Part shown: one piece after another, positions 1 to 11,260 of the stretch | Numbering within the stretch: position 1 is the first letter of the stretch | Layout of the letters: every line of letters starts with the position of its first letter | Assembly: GCA_021234155.1 (NCBI GenBank) | Contig: JAJEKV010000039.1 | Location: forward strand, 9,437,077-9,501,076 | Direction of reading: 5' to 3' | DNA length: 64,000 nt | Source of the DNA: Isoetes taiwanensis | Taxonomy: Eukaryota > Streptophyta > Lycopodiopsida > Isoetales > Isoetaceae | The notes under the pieces: generated by a model | The model's input: the letters and a program-made list of their open reading frames with translations, nothing else | The model's database searches: none | What the model was told of the DNA's origin: nothing | Made by a program: the position numbers and the translations under genes

Positions 1-642
1 CAATTCGTCGCAGGATTTTGGAAGCGGCTTTTGGAGTTATTGTGTAATGACCGCTCAATGACATCCGGTCATCATCCAGAAAGTAACAGGTAAAGCGGAG
101 CGCACTAATCAGACTCTGGAACCATATCTGAAGTGCTTTATTAGTTATCAGCAGGATGATTGGGTCGATTATTTTTCATTAGCTGAGTTTGCTATAATAA
201 CTCAGTACATGCTTCCACTGGCCAGACTCCATTCTTTCTGAACTCTGACCAGCATCCTCATTTGTCTCTTAGTATTGTTGAATGCCGGGTCTTCATGAAG
301 TAGTCAGACTTCATGGATTGCCAGACACTATTGTCAGTGGTCGTGGACCCCAATTCATCGCAGGATTTTGGAAGCGGCTTTTGGAGTTATTGTATAATGA
401 CCGCTCAATGACATCCAGTCATCATCCAGAAAGTAACAGGTAAAGCGGAGCGCACTAATCAGACTCTGGAACCATATTTGAAGTGCTTTATTAGTTATCA
501 GCAGGATGATTGGGTCGATTATTTTTCATTAGCTAAGTTTGCTATAATAACTCAGTACATGCTTCCACTGGCCAGACTCCATTCTTTCTGAACTCTGACC
601 AGCATCCTCATTGGTCTTTTAGTATTGTTGAATGGCGGGTCT
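1..642. repeat. 350-bp tandem duplication inside the integrase remnant
   Basis: The sequence from position 1 recurs from position 351 with only a few substitutions. The unit boundary lies near 292/293 and 642/643, so the second unit is 293-642 and the first is cut by the window edge. The duplication repeats the integrase core segment, which an active element would not tolerate, so it arose after or with inactivation. Confidence 0.85.
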
Positions 643-814
643 CGATTTGAGAAACTCCAGGCTCTTCAATCAGATCTTCAGCACTATCTTCTCCGGGCAC
701 ATGAGTATTATGTCGATTTACATTAGCAGAAGGCTCCTACATTTCATGTTGGTGACCTTATTGGCTTCTTCATATGAATCTCCCTACCTCATGTCCTTGC
801 AATAAGCTTGACTA

Positions 815-1093
815 TTGCCGTCTTGGTCCTTAGCAAATCACGGTCCAGATCAGCGATGTGTCTGGCTCGAGCTTCCTCCAGCTTTTTGTCTCCATCCATT
901 ATTTCATATTGTGCTATTGGAGCTCTACACACTTAATCCTTTCCCGGATCACGTTCCTCCGCAAGCACCACCAGTGGAAATTGATGATCATAAGGAGTTC
1001 GACGTTTGGAAGATTTTAGACTTCAAGTTTCTATGTCGACGATTGTATTACTTTGTTGATTGGGAAGGTTACTCAACAAGTGATAGAACCTGA
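815..1093 (+). pseudogene. Chromodomain-bearing pol C-terminus fragment
   Basis: Open stretch of 92 codons covering the end of the chromovirus pol gene. The segment 'YYFVDWEGYSTSDRT' matches the conserved chromodomain pattern (Y-V-W-GY), followed after a TGA by 'EPAENL', again typical. The methionine at 815 is not a real start; it merely lies inside a decayed polyprotein. Chromodomains of these elements direct integration to heterochromatin by binding methylated histone H3. Non-functional here. Confidence 0.6.
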
Positions 1094-1309
1094 GAGCCTG
1101 CCGAGAATCTGACTAAAGCTCATGATAAAATTGCAGATTTTCACTGCCGTTACTTGGATAAACAAAGTTCGAGTATCCCGGCTCTAGCTCTGAGGACTCG
1201 TCACCGTCATAGGAGGGGGATGGTGTGACAACCATATGAGTATTTATACTATACGAGTATTCTACTCATATGTACAAAAGATGGTGGTCACACGGATGCA
1301 AAAGAGTAG

Positions 1310-1790
1310 TTTTTTTTTTGAAGGACGACAAACTTTATTGAAACTCCAAGCCAAAAAGCAAAATATAAATGCAGAGGCGGGAATAAAGTCTCAAAGGATA
1401 ATCATGATCCACTGAGTAGAACCACCAGCCTATGCATAAGACAACACACTCAAATAGGACTCAAATATCAACTGTCGCTTGGCAGGAGCAAGCGAAGAGC
1501 AATGGTAAGCCTTAACAATTCTAGCTTGTGCATCTTGGAGGACAACTGCAGGAGGAATATCCAAGCTCTGAAAGATAGACAGTCTTCTGCGCTTCCAGAT
1601 GGACCATAACAACCATCCTGATGCTAAATGAAATGCTTGGCTCCGCAACTTATTCCAAGTATCCGGATAGACAGCCAGAAGGCCGGGTCTGAACTCGCAA
1701 CCTTCTAACTGTAAGTCATCCATCTTTGCTTGGAGATAAGAATCGACTCCCATGAACACCATAACAAACTAATGTGTCTAGCGACTAGCG
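1310..1790 (-). mobile_element. 5'-truncated LINE, 3' end with poly(A)
   Basis: Minus-strand non-LTR retrotransposon tail. On the plus strand it begins with ten T at 1310-1319 followed by the complement of AATAAAGTTTGTCGTCCTTC. The same 3' terminus occurs on the plus strand at 10877-10908. Upstream on the minus strand lies the C-terminal part of the ORF2 protein (1430-1762). The 5' boundary is unclear, near 1760-1790, and no target duplication was found. It sits inside the gypsy LTR. Confidence 0.7.
1430..1762 (-). pseudogene. LINE ORF2 C-terminus (downstream of zf-RVT)
   Basis: 110-codon open frame with the conserved block 'AFHLASGWLLWSIWKRRR', which recurs in the plus-strand LINE at 42480-42870 (AFHMAKSWLIWSVWKRRR), and 'YHCSSLAPAKRQLI', which recurs at 10.7 kb. 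This region lies C-terminal to the zinc-binding zf-RVT domain of plant L1-type ORF2 proteins. Reverse transcriptase itself is absent through 5' truncation, so this is a dead-on-arrival copy. Confidence 0.7.
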
Positions 1791-2132
1791 AGTATAGTTT
1801 CACCTAAATGTCACTTGTATTTAATTTAAAAAAAATAATCATATTACCTTCTATCCCTTAGTTTAAGGACAATTTAGAATTTCTACTAGTGTGAAGTCTA
1901 CATATTAAACATCTTGAGAATTTTAAGATTTGCTTTTATTTTAAAAATAGCTACTATTAGAGGCGATGGCGTATTAGTAAGTTTTGATATACCTAATAAA
2001 AAGTATTTCCTAAACGTTCGTTCCAACAAGGAAGTTTAAATCAAATTTTGGTACTAAAACAACTGGCCAAATAATTTTTATTAGTATGGAATTTTTTGGT
2101 TCATGCTTTTATTCTTCTTGTTTCCTGCGAGT
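1791..2132. other. AT-rich intergenic stretch
   Basis: No open frame, RNA gene or recognisable element was seen. A/T-rich with short poly(A/T) runs. Confidence 0.5.
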
Positions 2133-2133
2133 T

Positions 2134-2324
2134 CAAGATTTGGTTTGAAACTGAGACGAGCACTGGGGACTGTGCAGAACTAAATTGCCAGATTATGCTA
2201 TTAAATGTGAAAAATTGGGTCAATGTTCAACAAAAGCCATTGAACAAACTAATTCAAGATTTGGTTTGAAACTGAAGAAGAGACTTGTGGAGATTTGGTT
2301 TGAAACTGAAGAAGAGACTTCTGG
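2134..2324. repeat. 34-bp direct repeat (two adjacent units plus one outlier)
   Basis: Units at 2257-2290 and 2291-2324 differ at one position; both begin AGATTTGGTTTGAAACTGA. A partial third copy lies about 120 bp upstream at 2134-2156. No coding sense. Confidence 0.8.
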
Positions 2325-2819
2325 TGACACTAGCTGTGCTTTGAAAACTTGACTCAGAGACTCCCATTCTTGGCTTGGATGACATTCATAGAAAACCCAC
2401 ACTAGGACGGACCCCAATAAGCTAACCTCGGCGGGTGTGATTCGAAGGAGGCCAGGGTTTAAATTGTTGCAAACCCATGTTTGTTCTGTATACAGGGAAT
2501 GGGAGCCGATCGGGGCGATCCAAGCTTTGAGACCAAGGATGGGGTTTTATGGAGAGTGCAAATTTTAGATATGAATCACATAAACATGTGAGAGAATCAA
2601 GGTGCAAGGAATATTCACGTTATGATAAGGAGGGGGCAGAACCTTTGGTAAAAGAATCATACACGAGAGTATAAATACGTACGTACAGCTAGGGCGTATT
2701 CGTATACGTAGAGATAGGGCCCGGCTAGGGTGTATTCGTATTCGTAGGTTATTTTGGGGTTTGTCCGGAGCTGTCCGGCAACAGGGCATCCAATTATTAA
2801 CTAGGGCATCATTTTAATT
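2325..2819. other. Intergenic, no supported gene
   Basis: Contains short overlapping open frames on the minus strand with no recognisable domain. Mixed composition with a run of CGTA/TACG words near 2670-2750. Confidence 0.4.
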
Positions 2820-2952
2820 TCTGGCCATGGCTCAGAGGCCTTGCCTCGCCGGACTTCTCTGTCGGAAGCTGTCAAACCTAATCTAGCGTGGCAATTCAAG
2901 AGCCGCCATGCTTCGAAATCGACAAACGGTTGCGTCGCCTGATTGATCCTTT

Positions 2953-3192
2953 GTGTGTGTGGACAAAACGGAAAAAGAAAGAGAGAAAAAGAAATGGATG
3001 GAATCAAATCCGGTTGAAACAGAGCTGGAACTGGCAAATCTGCTAATAGAAAGCATCCTGCAGAGGTCTGGTAAGCCTAATCTACGAGACCACTATCGCC
3101 ATAGCCGTAGAAGCGGGAAGCAGTTCCAATCAAGCAGATTTTTAGGGCAGAAGAAGAAGAGGGTTTTGCGTACTATTTGGCAGGATCGATAG
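2953..3192 (+). CDS. Unassigned small ORF in a GC-richer island
   Basis: 79 codons encoding a strongly charged peptide: Lys/Glu-rich start, an acidic amphipathic middle (residues about 18-38), then a basic C-terminus ending KKKRVLRTIWQDR. The surrounding 2820-3340 is richer in G+C and CpG than its neighbours, which would fit a promoter or first exon of a host gene. I recognise no domain. A splice-donor-like GGTAAG at 3070 suggests that, if real, it may be only an exon. Could equally be chance. Confidence 0.2.
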   Translation: MCVDKTEKEREKKKWMESNPVETELELANLLIESILQRSGKPNLRDHYRHSRRSGKQFQSSRFLGQKKKRVLRTIWQDR

Positions 3193-3400
3193 TGGCCATG
3201 GCGGGTTAAGGTCCCACAGGATTCACGCGAAGGGAGGATTCTGCCGTTACGCCGGAGTAGGGTTTGCCCAGCTCGCACTCGCACATGCGCCTAGTACTAA
3301 TCTGACTCTGGGGTTCCTCGCCGGATCAGCGTGTGATGAGACCGGTTGGAAAAGTGCTTTGATTGGTTGGTCGCCCAGATGCCTGCTTTTCTGCAAAAAA

Positions 3401-3760
3401 GAACGCATTTTTTTTCGATGCTGGGAATTAGGGTTTGAAGAACATCAAAGCTTATATACAAGGTACTTTATTCATTCATTCAGGCATAATATAGTCTAAA
3501 CAAAAGAATGCTTTGTTTATTAGCAACACCAGTGTACGTACTGGTTATCAGAAAGTTATATTGTGGTTTGGAGAACAAAGCTTACACGATATGCTTTTGA
3601 TATTTATTTCTACGAGAAAGAATGCATTTTATAAGAAAGGTGGTGCTCTTAAGCAGGGGGGTTATATTAGGGTTTGCAGGACAAAGCTTACAGAATAAGT
3701 ACTTAATTCAATGATACATGAAGGGAAACAGAAAGCATGCATTTTTATATAAGTAACAGC
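3401..3760. repeat. Degenerate ~110-bp tandem array (3-4 units)
   Basis: Units start at about 3401, 3506, 3620 and 3735, each opening with GAAYGCATTT-like sequence and carrying an ATTAGGGTTTG/AAAGCTTA core about 50 bp in. Units are 105-115 bp and well diverged, so the array is old. Confidence 0.6.
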
Positions 3761-5200
3761 TTTATTGTTTGTGTTGAGATTACGATGCATTAAACAACTC
3801 TGCAGATGAAGGAAAGTTTTTGGGGATTTGATGTTGAAAGCAGCAGCTAGAAGATTAGGGTTCAGGATCCATAGGAGCTATCAAGGCAGTAAAATGAAGA
3901 TAAACAGTTATTAAGCACGGTTAGAAGCCATGAAACAAGAGGGGCTGGTTTAAATGACTAATGAATAGGACTAATGAGCCTCGTATGTTTGTATTTTGGC
4001 GACTTTTAAGAAATAAATAAAAGTAAACTGAAAGCCACAAACTAGTGCTTTGTTGTAACCTTTTGTAACCCACTAAACAGTGTAGAGTATAGCCCTTCAG
4101 AAAAAGGGTGGAGCTACATTTGAGCAGGTCCAACCAAAGATGAAGAATAGGAGGTAATGGGTGGGTGAATTCACACACCAAATGCACGCAAGATCAGTCT
4201 TGAACATTGGGGCCTGATGGACGACAAGTGTGCAAATGTTAGGGTGGGTGTTGTCTGTGTGAGGGCAAAGTGTCATTTTCTGCCTTGGCTTGTTCTTGAC
4301 CCTTGACTGGAAGAAGGCCATGTGTGTTTTGGGCTTGCTAACTCAGCAAAAGGGACCCTTTATCTGGTCCTGGATTCTAGTCTTCTTGCTCCCTTTCCAC
4401 ACGGCACAACACCTGTGTCTGCTCTGTGTAAAATGCATCGATTGCGAGAGGAATGCGCATGCTTCTTGGATTGCAACACAGATGATGATCCTTGTATAAT
4501 TGGCCCATACATACTAGTCACGAGACCGTTGTGGTCCGGTTTAAAATGTCTATGGGATTCGGACCCCACTCTTGGGATAGAGCATGCTGAGATAAAGACA
4601 CATAAAACCCAAAACCCTTTTGGCCTTTTTTATTAGCCATCTGTTCTGCCATAGCCAGGCAACAGACGAGATATGAACAGCTAACATATCTTTGTTAACT
4701 CTGAGATATGGATATCCTTTTTAAGTATAGAATCAGCTTGTGGGCGGTCTATTTCTGATTGCTTATGTTTGAGAATGCTTAAGTTGTGAGGAAAATGAGA
4801 TAGTGGGTTGGGTTGAAATTGTGGCAGCCACCCATGTGCCAAAGTTTAGGGTCCTAAAAAGCTAAGGTTAGTGTTGTAAAAGTTTTCTGCCATAGCCAGG
4901 TAGCAGGGGAAGCAGGAAGCCATGAATGAGTTAGCGTGGCAAAGCCAAAACTGGGGACCATATTATTTGCTTGTAAAAGGTGATATTGAGGTTTATTTTC
5001 TTGCATCTATCTTCTTTATCTTCTGGCATAGCCAGGTAAGTAGAAGAGAAACGTGGCGGATTGCTTTTGGAAAGGGGCATGATGGACCCACCTAATGGTA
5101 ATCAATCCACGCTCGTGATTCCGTCGACATGATATCGTGTGTAGGGTGCAAAACAAAGCACAAAAAAAAAGAACCATCACTCTCTGTTCTGTATCCTCAA
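3761..5200. other. Intergenic with a thrice-repeated 16-bp motif
   Basis: No gene supported; the open frames at 4290-4636 and 3921-4321 have no recognisable domain. The motif TTCTGCCATAGCCAGG occurs at 4644-4659 and 4885-4900, with one mismatch at 5021-5036. Confidence 0.4.
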
Positions 5201-5332
5201 CCATCAAAATCCACCATGCTTTCCTTTGCTTCCCTTAATTCTTACTTCTTTTGTCATGCCCACTTTTGGCCTTCTTCCTTCCTTCCTTCCTTGCCAATCT
5301 GAGAAGCAAAGTATTGTTTTTGTTAGCAAGGT

Positions 5333-5593
5333 TTGGCTATGGCGTGCCAAGTACTCCATCATGCATGTTTGCTTATGATTCCAGTCCGGAAGATCCAAAA
5401 TGCGCCCCCAAAATACCCAACCAAAGCCCCAGCTCGCCAGTCTGCCTCAGACACAACAAAAGGCTGTAAAATAAAAACTAGACCTGGCAGATTGATCATT
5501 GTTGCCATATCCTTGGTCTCACAGCTCCAAGGTGAGACCACTTTGGCATTACCCTTTTCATTTTTAAAGGCTTTAGCTGCCAAGGTGGGATAA
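5333..5593 (+). CDS. Unassigned 86-codon ORF
   Basis: Starts MAMACQVLHHACLLMIPVRK, runs through a Pro/Lys/Ser-rich segment and a hydrophobic stretch (LIIVAISLVS), and ends in the first unit of a 70-bp tandem duplication. The preceding 5220-5300 is pyrimidine-rich (CTTCCTTCC repeats), like a plant 5' leader. The N-terminus has a vaguely transit-peptide-like composition. No family recognised; may be non-coding. Confidence 0.2.
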   Translation: MAMACQVLHHACLLMIPVRKIQNAPPKYPTKAPARQSASDTTKGCKIKTRPGRLIIVAISLVSQLQGETTLALPFSFLKALAAKVG

Positions 5594-5702
5594 GCCTTGT
5601 GTTCTTTTAGGAATTAAGTAAAGAATTTGATTTTTTAAAGGTTTTAGCTGCCAAGGTGGGATAAGCCTTTAGTTTTTTTAAGGATTAAGTAAACAATTCG
5701 AT
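5562..5702. repeat. 70-bp tandem duplication
   Basis: Two adjacent units (5562-5631 and 5632-5702) share TTTTAAAGGYTTTAGCTGCC and GTGGGATAAGCCTT, differing at several positions. Confidence 0.8.
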
Positions 5703-8700
5703 TCCTGTTGCTTGATGTTGCTTGTTTGGCCCCTGGGGTGGCTTAATGAGACAAAGTATTTAGTGCTTTTCTTCATTGTTTCCTCGCCTCCTGAATGATG
5801 CCTTTCTATGAGAATGTGCTAAGTTGGAGATGATGGCCCCCCATCATTCCTTGCCTCGCATTGGTCCGCTCAATGTGTTAGATTTTGTGAAGCCAACTCC
5901 CATCCCATTCCTACATTTGTTTAACCCGCCCCGACGTAGCCGCCAAGTTTCCTCGGGAGACCGCATAATGCGCACAATGTGACCCCAGTTGGAGTGTCTA
6001 GGTAAAAGACAGAATGAGATTTTGAAAATGTTAAACAATTGGATATGGACATGGATTTTCATAGTTTTATATGCAGAAAAGATATAAAGCACAATCTTTC
6101 AAGAACCAAGGTATCATATTAAACATATGACACTTGACACTTGACCGTACGAGTAATTGTCAACTTCTTCTTTGACTTGTTAAGGATCACCTCTCTTTTT
6201 CTTATCTAGGTGCTATGTATTGACAAGCATTAGTTAAAATGGATGGGCCATGTACATCAGTATAATGGGCATTTTGGAATAGCAGTCAAGTGCATGTGCC
6301 TGATGCTGCTTTTGGTATCTAATTCTCTACGAACCAACTCGGGGAGCTTTGGATTTAAACCAATGATAAAGGTCATCACCAAGCCTTTACTCATGTTAAA
6401 GGAAAGTTTGCATCAGTTCCATATTATAAGGGAACATTTTGACACATACTTGGATAAACTCACACATGCGAATGTGCAATGATGTTAGACCTATTGATTG
6501 CATAACGAATTTTAGGCGACATGCTCAACAAGACTGCTGACATAATAAAAGAATCAACTAGTGAAAGTTGGTCATTAGGGTTTTGATGCACATGCACTTG
6601 ACTATTTGTCCATCATTGTCAATCTTATGTTTGTTGTCATAGCCGTTTATGCACAAGGTTTAGACATGTCTTACAAGTATGTCTTAGAATTTGAGTTACA
6701 TGTTATTCTTCTGTGTGGAATCATCGGAACTGTTCAAGTGCCAAAAGGATCATATTTTCCCCTCTTCATACAACACGCAAGAAAAAATTGGGGGTTTAGA
6801 AACTCAATATGATGGAAGGTGTAGAATCTGTCCTTTTCTTCCCATTTGCAATGGAAGAGAGCACACGTGTTGCAGAGCATTCTTATAGTAAGTCAGACTT
6901 CCTCTGTTTGAGGGAAACGCATTTTCAAATGGAACACCACAACTTGCAAGGCTCCCTATTTGGAAAGAAACAATACAATTTGCAAGGGTCCCCATCATGC
7001 ACTAATAAATGTTGAAGAAGCCCAACTTAAGGATTAAAATACTCTAATGGTACAAGGCGTGAGCAAAATGTTCAACTTAATGCACGTATCTCCAAATTGT
7101 GGTGATACACTTGCATGCATGGTCCATACGCCAACTTACCTAGAGTTTACATGATTGAATATCTCATAGGCTTGTCCATCAAATACCATTTTATCTTGAG
7201 CCCCCTAATGTACTTCTACACTACCTCTATATTAATCACAACAATATAAATGGTACTCTTGTTACGTCTTACAAGCTTAAATAACGAGCTACATTTGACG
7301 AGTTCGATATTCAATTCAGATATATTGTGAAAATAGTAATGGCCTTGGAGACACCAATTTCATTTCGTGGCCGATGTGGCCACCATTGACCTTTTTTCTT
7401 TTCCTTATTTTTGCATAGATTGGCCCTATAAAAGAAATGGAATACTAATTATGACATATGCATGTAATGTTGACATTTAAACGAAAATTACACACTAAAA
7501 ATGTTAACCTGCATGTTCTGGCTCTGCACCATGAAGATTTTATCGATGTTACTTTGAAGTTTGAGGCATTGATGGCAAGAACCGTGCGTTTCATATAGTA
7601 TTACTACAAGAACAAGCATTTATTGGGACTAGCTGGACCATTTTATCCCATTTACTAAGAAGTGAGGCATTTGGACTTTTCTCTTGGATTTGCTGATTAG
7701 TTTCTGTTTAGGAGTTTTTTGAGGTGCTCATAGATCTTCTGCAGTTTTGTAAGAATCAATGTCCTGTATCTAGATGCATGATTTATATATAGCAGAATCC
7801 AAGGTTCTAGAACTGTTCTTTTGATTTGCCATTTTCTTGATGATTTTTTAGTTATTTGATTTTGACATTTCTTTTCAATACATTTTCTTTATTCTTTACT
7901 TTTATTGCAATTTACTATAGATGACATGCCATGTAATTTACTATATATGCATTCTCATGTCATTTGTTCCTCTGAGAAGGGCCTTATGTAAATGATGACT
8001 TTATGGATTCATGATAGTGGTGACGTAATACAATTTTATGCAAGATGTCAAGGAATGCCAGACCAAAATTGAGTCATGGAAAGAAAAACTTTTCCTCGTA
8101 AGCCTATTAGAAAAAAATTAGCACTAGAACAATGGAATCAGGTTTAGCTTTTTCAGTTTATATTTTGCTTTGACGCAATTGATTTATTGTGGATAGATCA
8201 AAGTTCAAGATTCTGTGGGAGTGAACAATGCGTTAGATATAGGGCTAGAAGATTTGAAGTCTTGATAGAGCCTATGATATAGTACAATTGGACAGATCAA
8301 ATTACTATCGATCATCTATGTTGAGTCAAAGATGTCTTGATCTTGATCTTTATACTTGGTAAGGAGCCACTCCCACCTTAACCATACCTCATAATGCACA
8401 AAAATAATTGCTTATCAATAAACACATAAATTGCTACATTTACAAGACTGAAGAGGGGAAGCACGAATTTGAAGGGATTGCGCTTTGTTTACCTCATTCC
8501 AATCTTAAATCAAAACAGTGTGCTTCCAATAGTTTGAGAAGTGCATGGGGTATCAGAAGTACATGCCAAGTGCCAAGCAAGATCGAACAGAACCATTCTG
8601 ATTCAACTGTTTGAGTATCCTATTCTCTTGTGCTAGTCATGGCATGGCCATTCTACATGTATCATATATCCCATAGATTAATGTATTTTCGAGTTATGTA

Positions 8701-10537
8701 TCCATGTTGTCTCATAATCTTGCTCCTATGTTCATGACATGATCAAGAAAAGGAGAAAGCAATCACAAAGTTGAGATTAGTAATTAAACAATTCTTATGT
8801 CATTTTAACCATTTCTTCTATTTTATACCAGATAAAGCTTAACGAAGAAATAACAAACCTATTCAAGAGACTATATAATGGATAGCTTTGCCTTCAAATA
8901 AGAGCAATAAGAGCTGAATGTAATTCGGAAGCCGAGATTCAATACTAGGATTGGCAATGTCGCAGCCTGTAGCAGAGAAGGATGTAGGCCTGAATCAATA
9001 AAGAAAGGGCTTCTGCCAGTATTAGCATAGACATAATTACTATAAGCAAATGTTGTCGATGGATGCCACTCAACCTAGTCAATCTACTGGTAATTGATAA
9101 GCACTGCTTGCTCTGCCTTTTTACATCTGGATGATTACTAGAGGATAAAGAACACTCCACATGCAAGAACGAACTATGCCATTTTAGAAAACCAAAGATG
9201 ACAAGAATGGCATCATGGCCTCGAGAGAGAGGCAATCACTATAAAGTCCACATAAATACTTCCCCACACTAGCTGGAAATGAAGAAGATTGTAGCGTAAT
9301 TGTGTGGTGGTATATATGAGTTTTTACATGTCATACCAGACAAATACCTTGACATTACATCGCCACCAATAAATTTCCGACAATCCCAAAATGTCAAGCC
9401 AACAAACAATCATGATATACCTGCAAGACTCAAAGTCGAGGGTCTCAACTGGAATATACAAAAAAGTCATCATGAAATATCAGACCATCACAGACTTGGA
9501 TGTGATCACAGTGTGATCAATGCAGTGGAGATACAGAGAATGATCTAGGACCCAAGTGTCATGAGCCAATGGATCTAAATAGAGGGCTTCTCGAATGGTC
9601 TCCATTAAGGTAAAAGGTGTCGTAAACCAAATAGTGGCAAGAAGTTGAAACTGATCTGAACTTGCGGCTGCAACTCTTAATAAAAAGCAAAAATTCTTGG
9701 ATGAGGCCCAAGATAAGACACTAAAAAACCATTAGTCTTGCCTTGTAAGAGTCATGGGCAGAACATGAGTGTTGGAGATGTGATCAAACGAGATCAGGAA
9801 AGCCTATAATCAGATTGTGATGGGTGTGGTACAGTCTGTAACCAGACTAGAAGCAATCCCACATCCAATTCTAGCACAATGATTTGGGATGCGCAACATA
9901 TAACTTAGGAATCGTTTATATGGTTTTTCAGGACTTATTATGATCATAAGGTAAAGGCATTCCTTTTTTAAAAATGCCTTCTAAACATACGTGTACTATT
10001 TTATTTCTGCACGTAAGCATCATGCCTTATATTTTAGGCATTGAGAAAGCCAATTTGCAAAAAGTCTACCAGAAGAGGGCTGAAGGAACAACCATCAAAA
10101 TATGGAGTCTGACTCGATGGAAGTAGAGCAATGAAGTAGATAGCAGAAACTAGTCAGAGGGCCTCCAGAATTCTTCCAAAACAACTCCTTCTCCTTTATA
10201 AGATCTCGAAGCATGCAGGTGCCACAAACATGTCCATGAATATTTTGTCATCTACTGCAAACAAAGTACCCACTCTAAGAGATCTAGGGGATCTATTGAT
10301 TTAAATGAGTTTTTCAATATTGAAATTCATATGTTCATCATCGAGGCTCCATTGAGAAAAAAATATTTGTAAAGTGTTGTATTATGGCATAACTCCTTTG
10401 TTTTTTCTTTTATATGGACAAATGTTGCTAAACAATGCATAATATGGATGCTTGTAAGGGATGGTAATATCAATTCTTGATATGTGTTGTGTTTTTTAAT
10501 GGAAGTTATGTAATCCAGAAACATTCCAGCACAAGAC
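5703..10537. other. Long AT-rich intergenic region
   Basis: Almost 5 kb without a supported gene or complete element. Open frames here are short (under 100 codons) and show no domain. Likely decayed transposon and spacer DNA. Confidence 0.4.
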
Positions 10538-10551
10538 AATGTACTAGATAC

Positions 10552-10908
10552 TGCAGATGAGATTGTTCTTCAGTAGGCACAAAATAAAATTGTTTTGGCT
10601 TACAATTGTTTCTCTCTTGATCAAGAGAAGAAAGTACTGATCTGGCATACTTACCTTCAGATTCATTCTTTGTGTTTATCTTTAAGGGCGTAGATACTGC
10701 AGATGAGATTGTTCTTCAGTGGGCGCAAAATAAAATTGTTTTGGCTTACAATTGTTCCTCTCTTGATCAAGAGAAGAAAGTACTGATCTGGCAGGTGGTT
10801 GTACTCAGTTGGATCGGTTTGTCCACTGGGTTATAATCGTGTCTTTGCATTTTATGTTGCTCTGGTTTTTAGTTGGTGAATAAAGCTTGTCGTCCTTCAA
10901 AAAAAAAA
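10552..10908 (+). mobile_element. 3'-truncated LINE insertion with target-site duplication
   Basis: Plus-strand LINE 3' end terminating in AATAAAGCTTGTCGTCCTTC and an A10 tail at about 10899-10908. The flanks carry a 13-bp direct repeat, ATGTACTAGATAC, at 10539-10551 and 10909-10921: the target duplication. The coding remnant ('AQNKIVLAYNCSSLDQEKK' at 10712-10780) is homologous to the minus-strand copy at 1430-1762. About 100 bp is duplicated inside (10545-10648 and 10691-10793), separated by 42 bp. Confidence 0.85.
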
Positions 10909-10977
10909 ATGTACTAGATACAAGGCCTTTGTTGTGTGGCTCTTACTTATAATAGAAGAAGCTTAAGTATGGTAATA

Positions 10978-11260
10978 TAAAACAAAATAGAATAGAAAAA
11001 AAATAGAAAGATGTTTTAACATCCACGAAGAGCAAAAGGTCATGGGACCCATACAATGGGCTAGGCCAGTACAACCATTATTACGAGGATTGAAAAACCC
11101 CTGCCTCGAAAGGTACCTTGCCAACAATGCTGATACTAAACAATCAGGAATTAATAAGCAGATCATGGTGACTATTAAGTGCTCAAAAATTGAAGATGCG
11201 CATCTAGAACCTCCAATATATATAATGCCACGTCATGAACAGATGGTACTCTGAAAAGTT
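10978..11260 (-). mobile_element. Retroelement 3' end, family with CGTGGAtGtTAAAA terminus
   Basis: Begins on the plus strand with an A/GAATA-rich tail, then ACATCCACGAAGAGC and GGGACCC, matching the ends at 17745, 21810 and 33770 (consensus on the minus strand: GGGTCCCATAGGCC ... CGTGGACGATAAAAA followed by a simple repeat). The interior is short and diverged. No coding capacity visible. Confidence 0.5.

Larger units (their letters stand above)
1..1306 (+). mobile_element. Ty3/gypsy chromovirus remnant, 3' end (integrase, chromodomain, start of 3' LTR)
   Basis: Decayed plus-strand LTR retrotransposon. The DNA at 1-290 and 351-640 encodes, with stops and frame breaks, the core and C-terminal half of a Ty3-type integrase (a GRGPQF stretch near 336-360, then the 'TNQTLEPYLKCF' and 'YQQDDWVDYFSLAEF' segments). 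At 815-1140 the frame carries a chromodomain-like segment (VDWEGYS followed by ENL). A purine-rich tract at 1211-1220 is followed by TGTGACAACC at 1224, a typical polypurine tract/LTR start; the LTR is cut at about 1309 by a LINE tail. The element runs off the left edge. It cannot encode a working polyprotein: in-frame stops are frequent and the Asp expected before RGPQF is Gly (codon 338-340). Family assignment is firm, lineage (chromovirus) likely. Confidence 0.8.
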
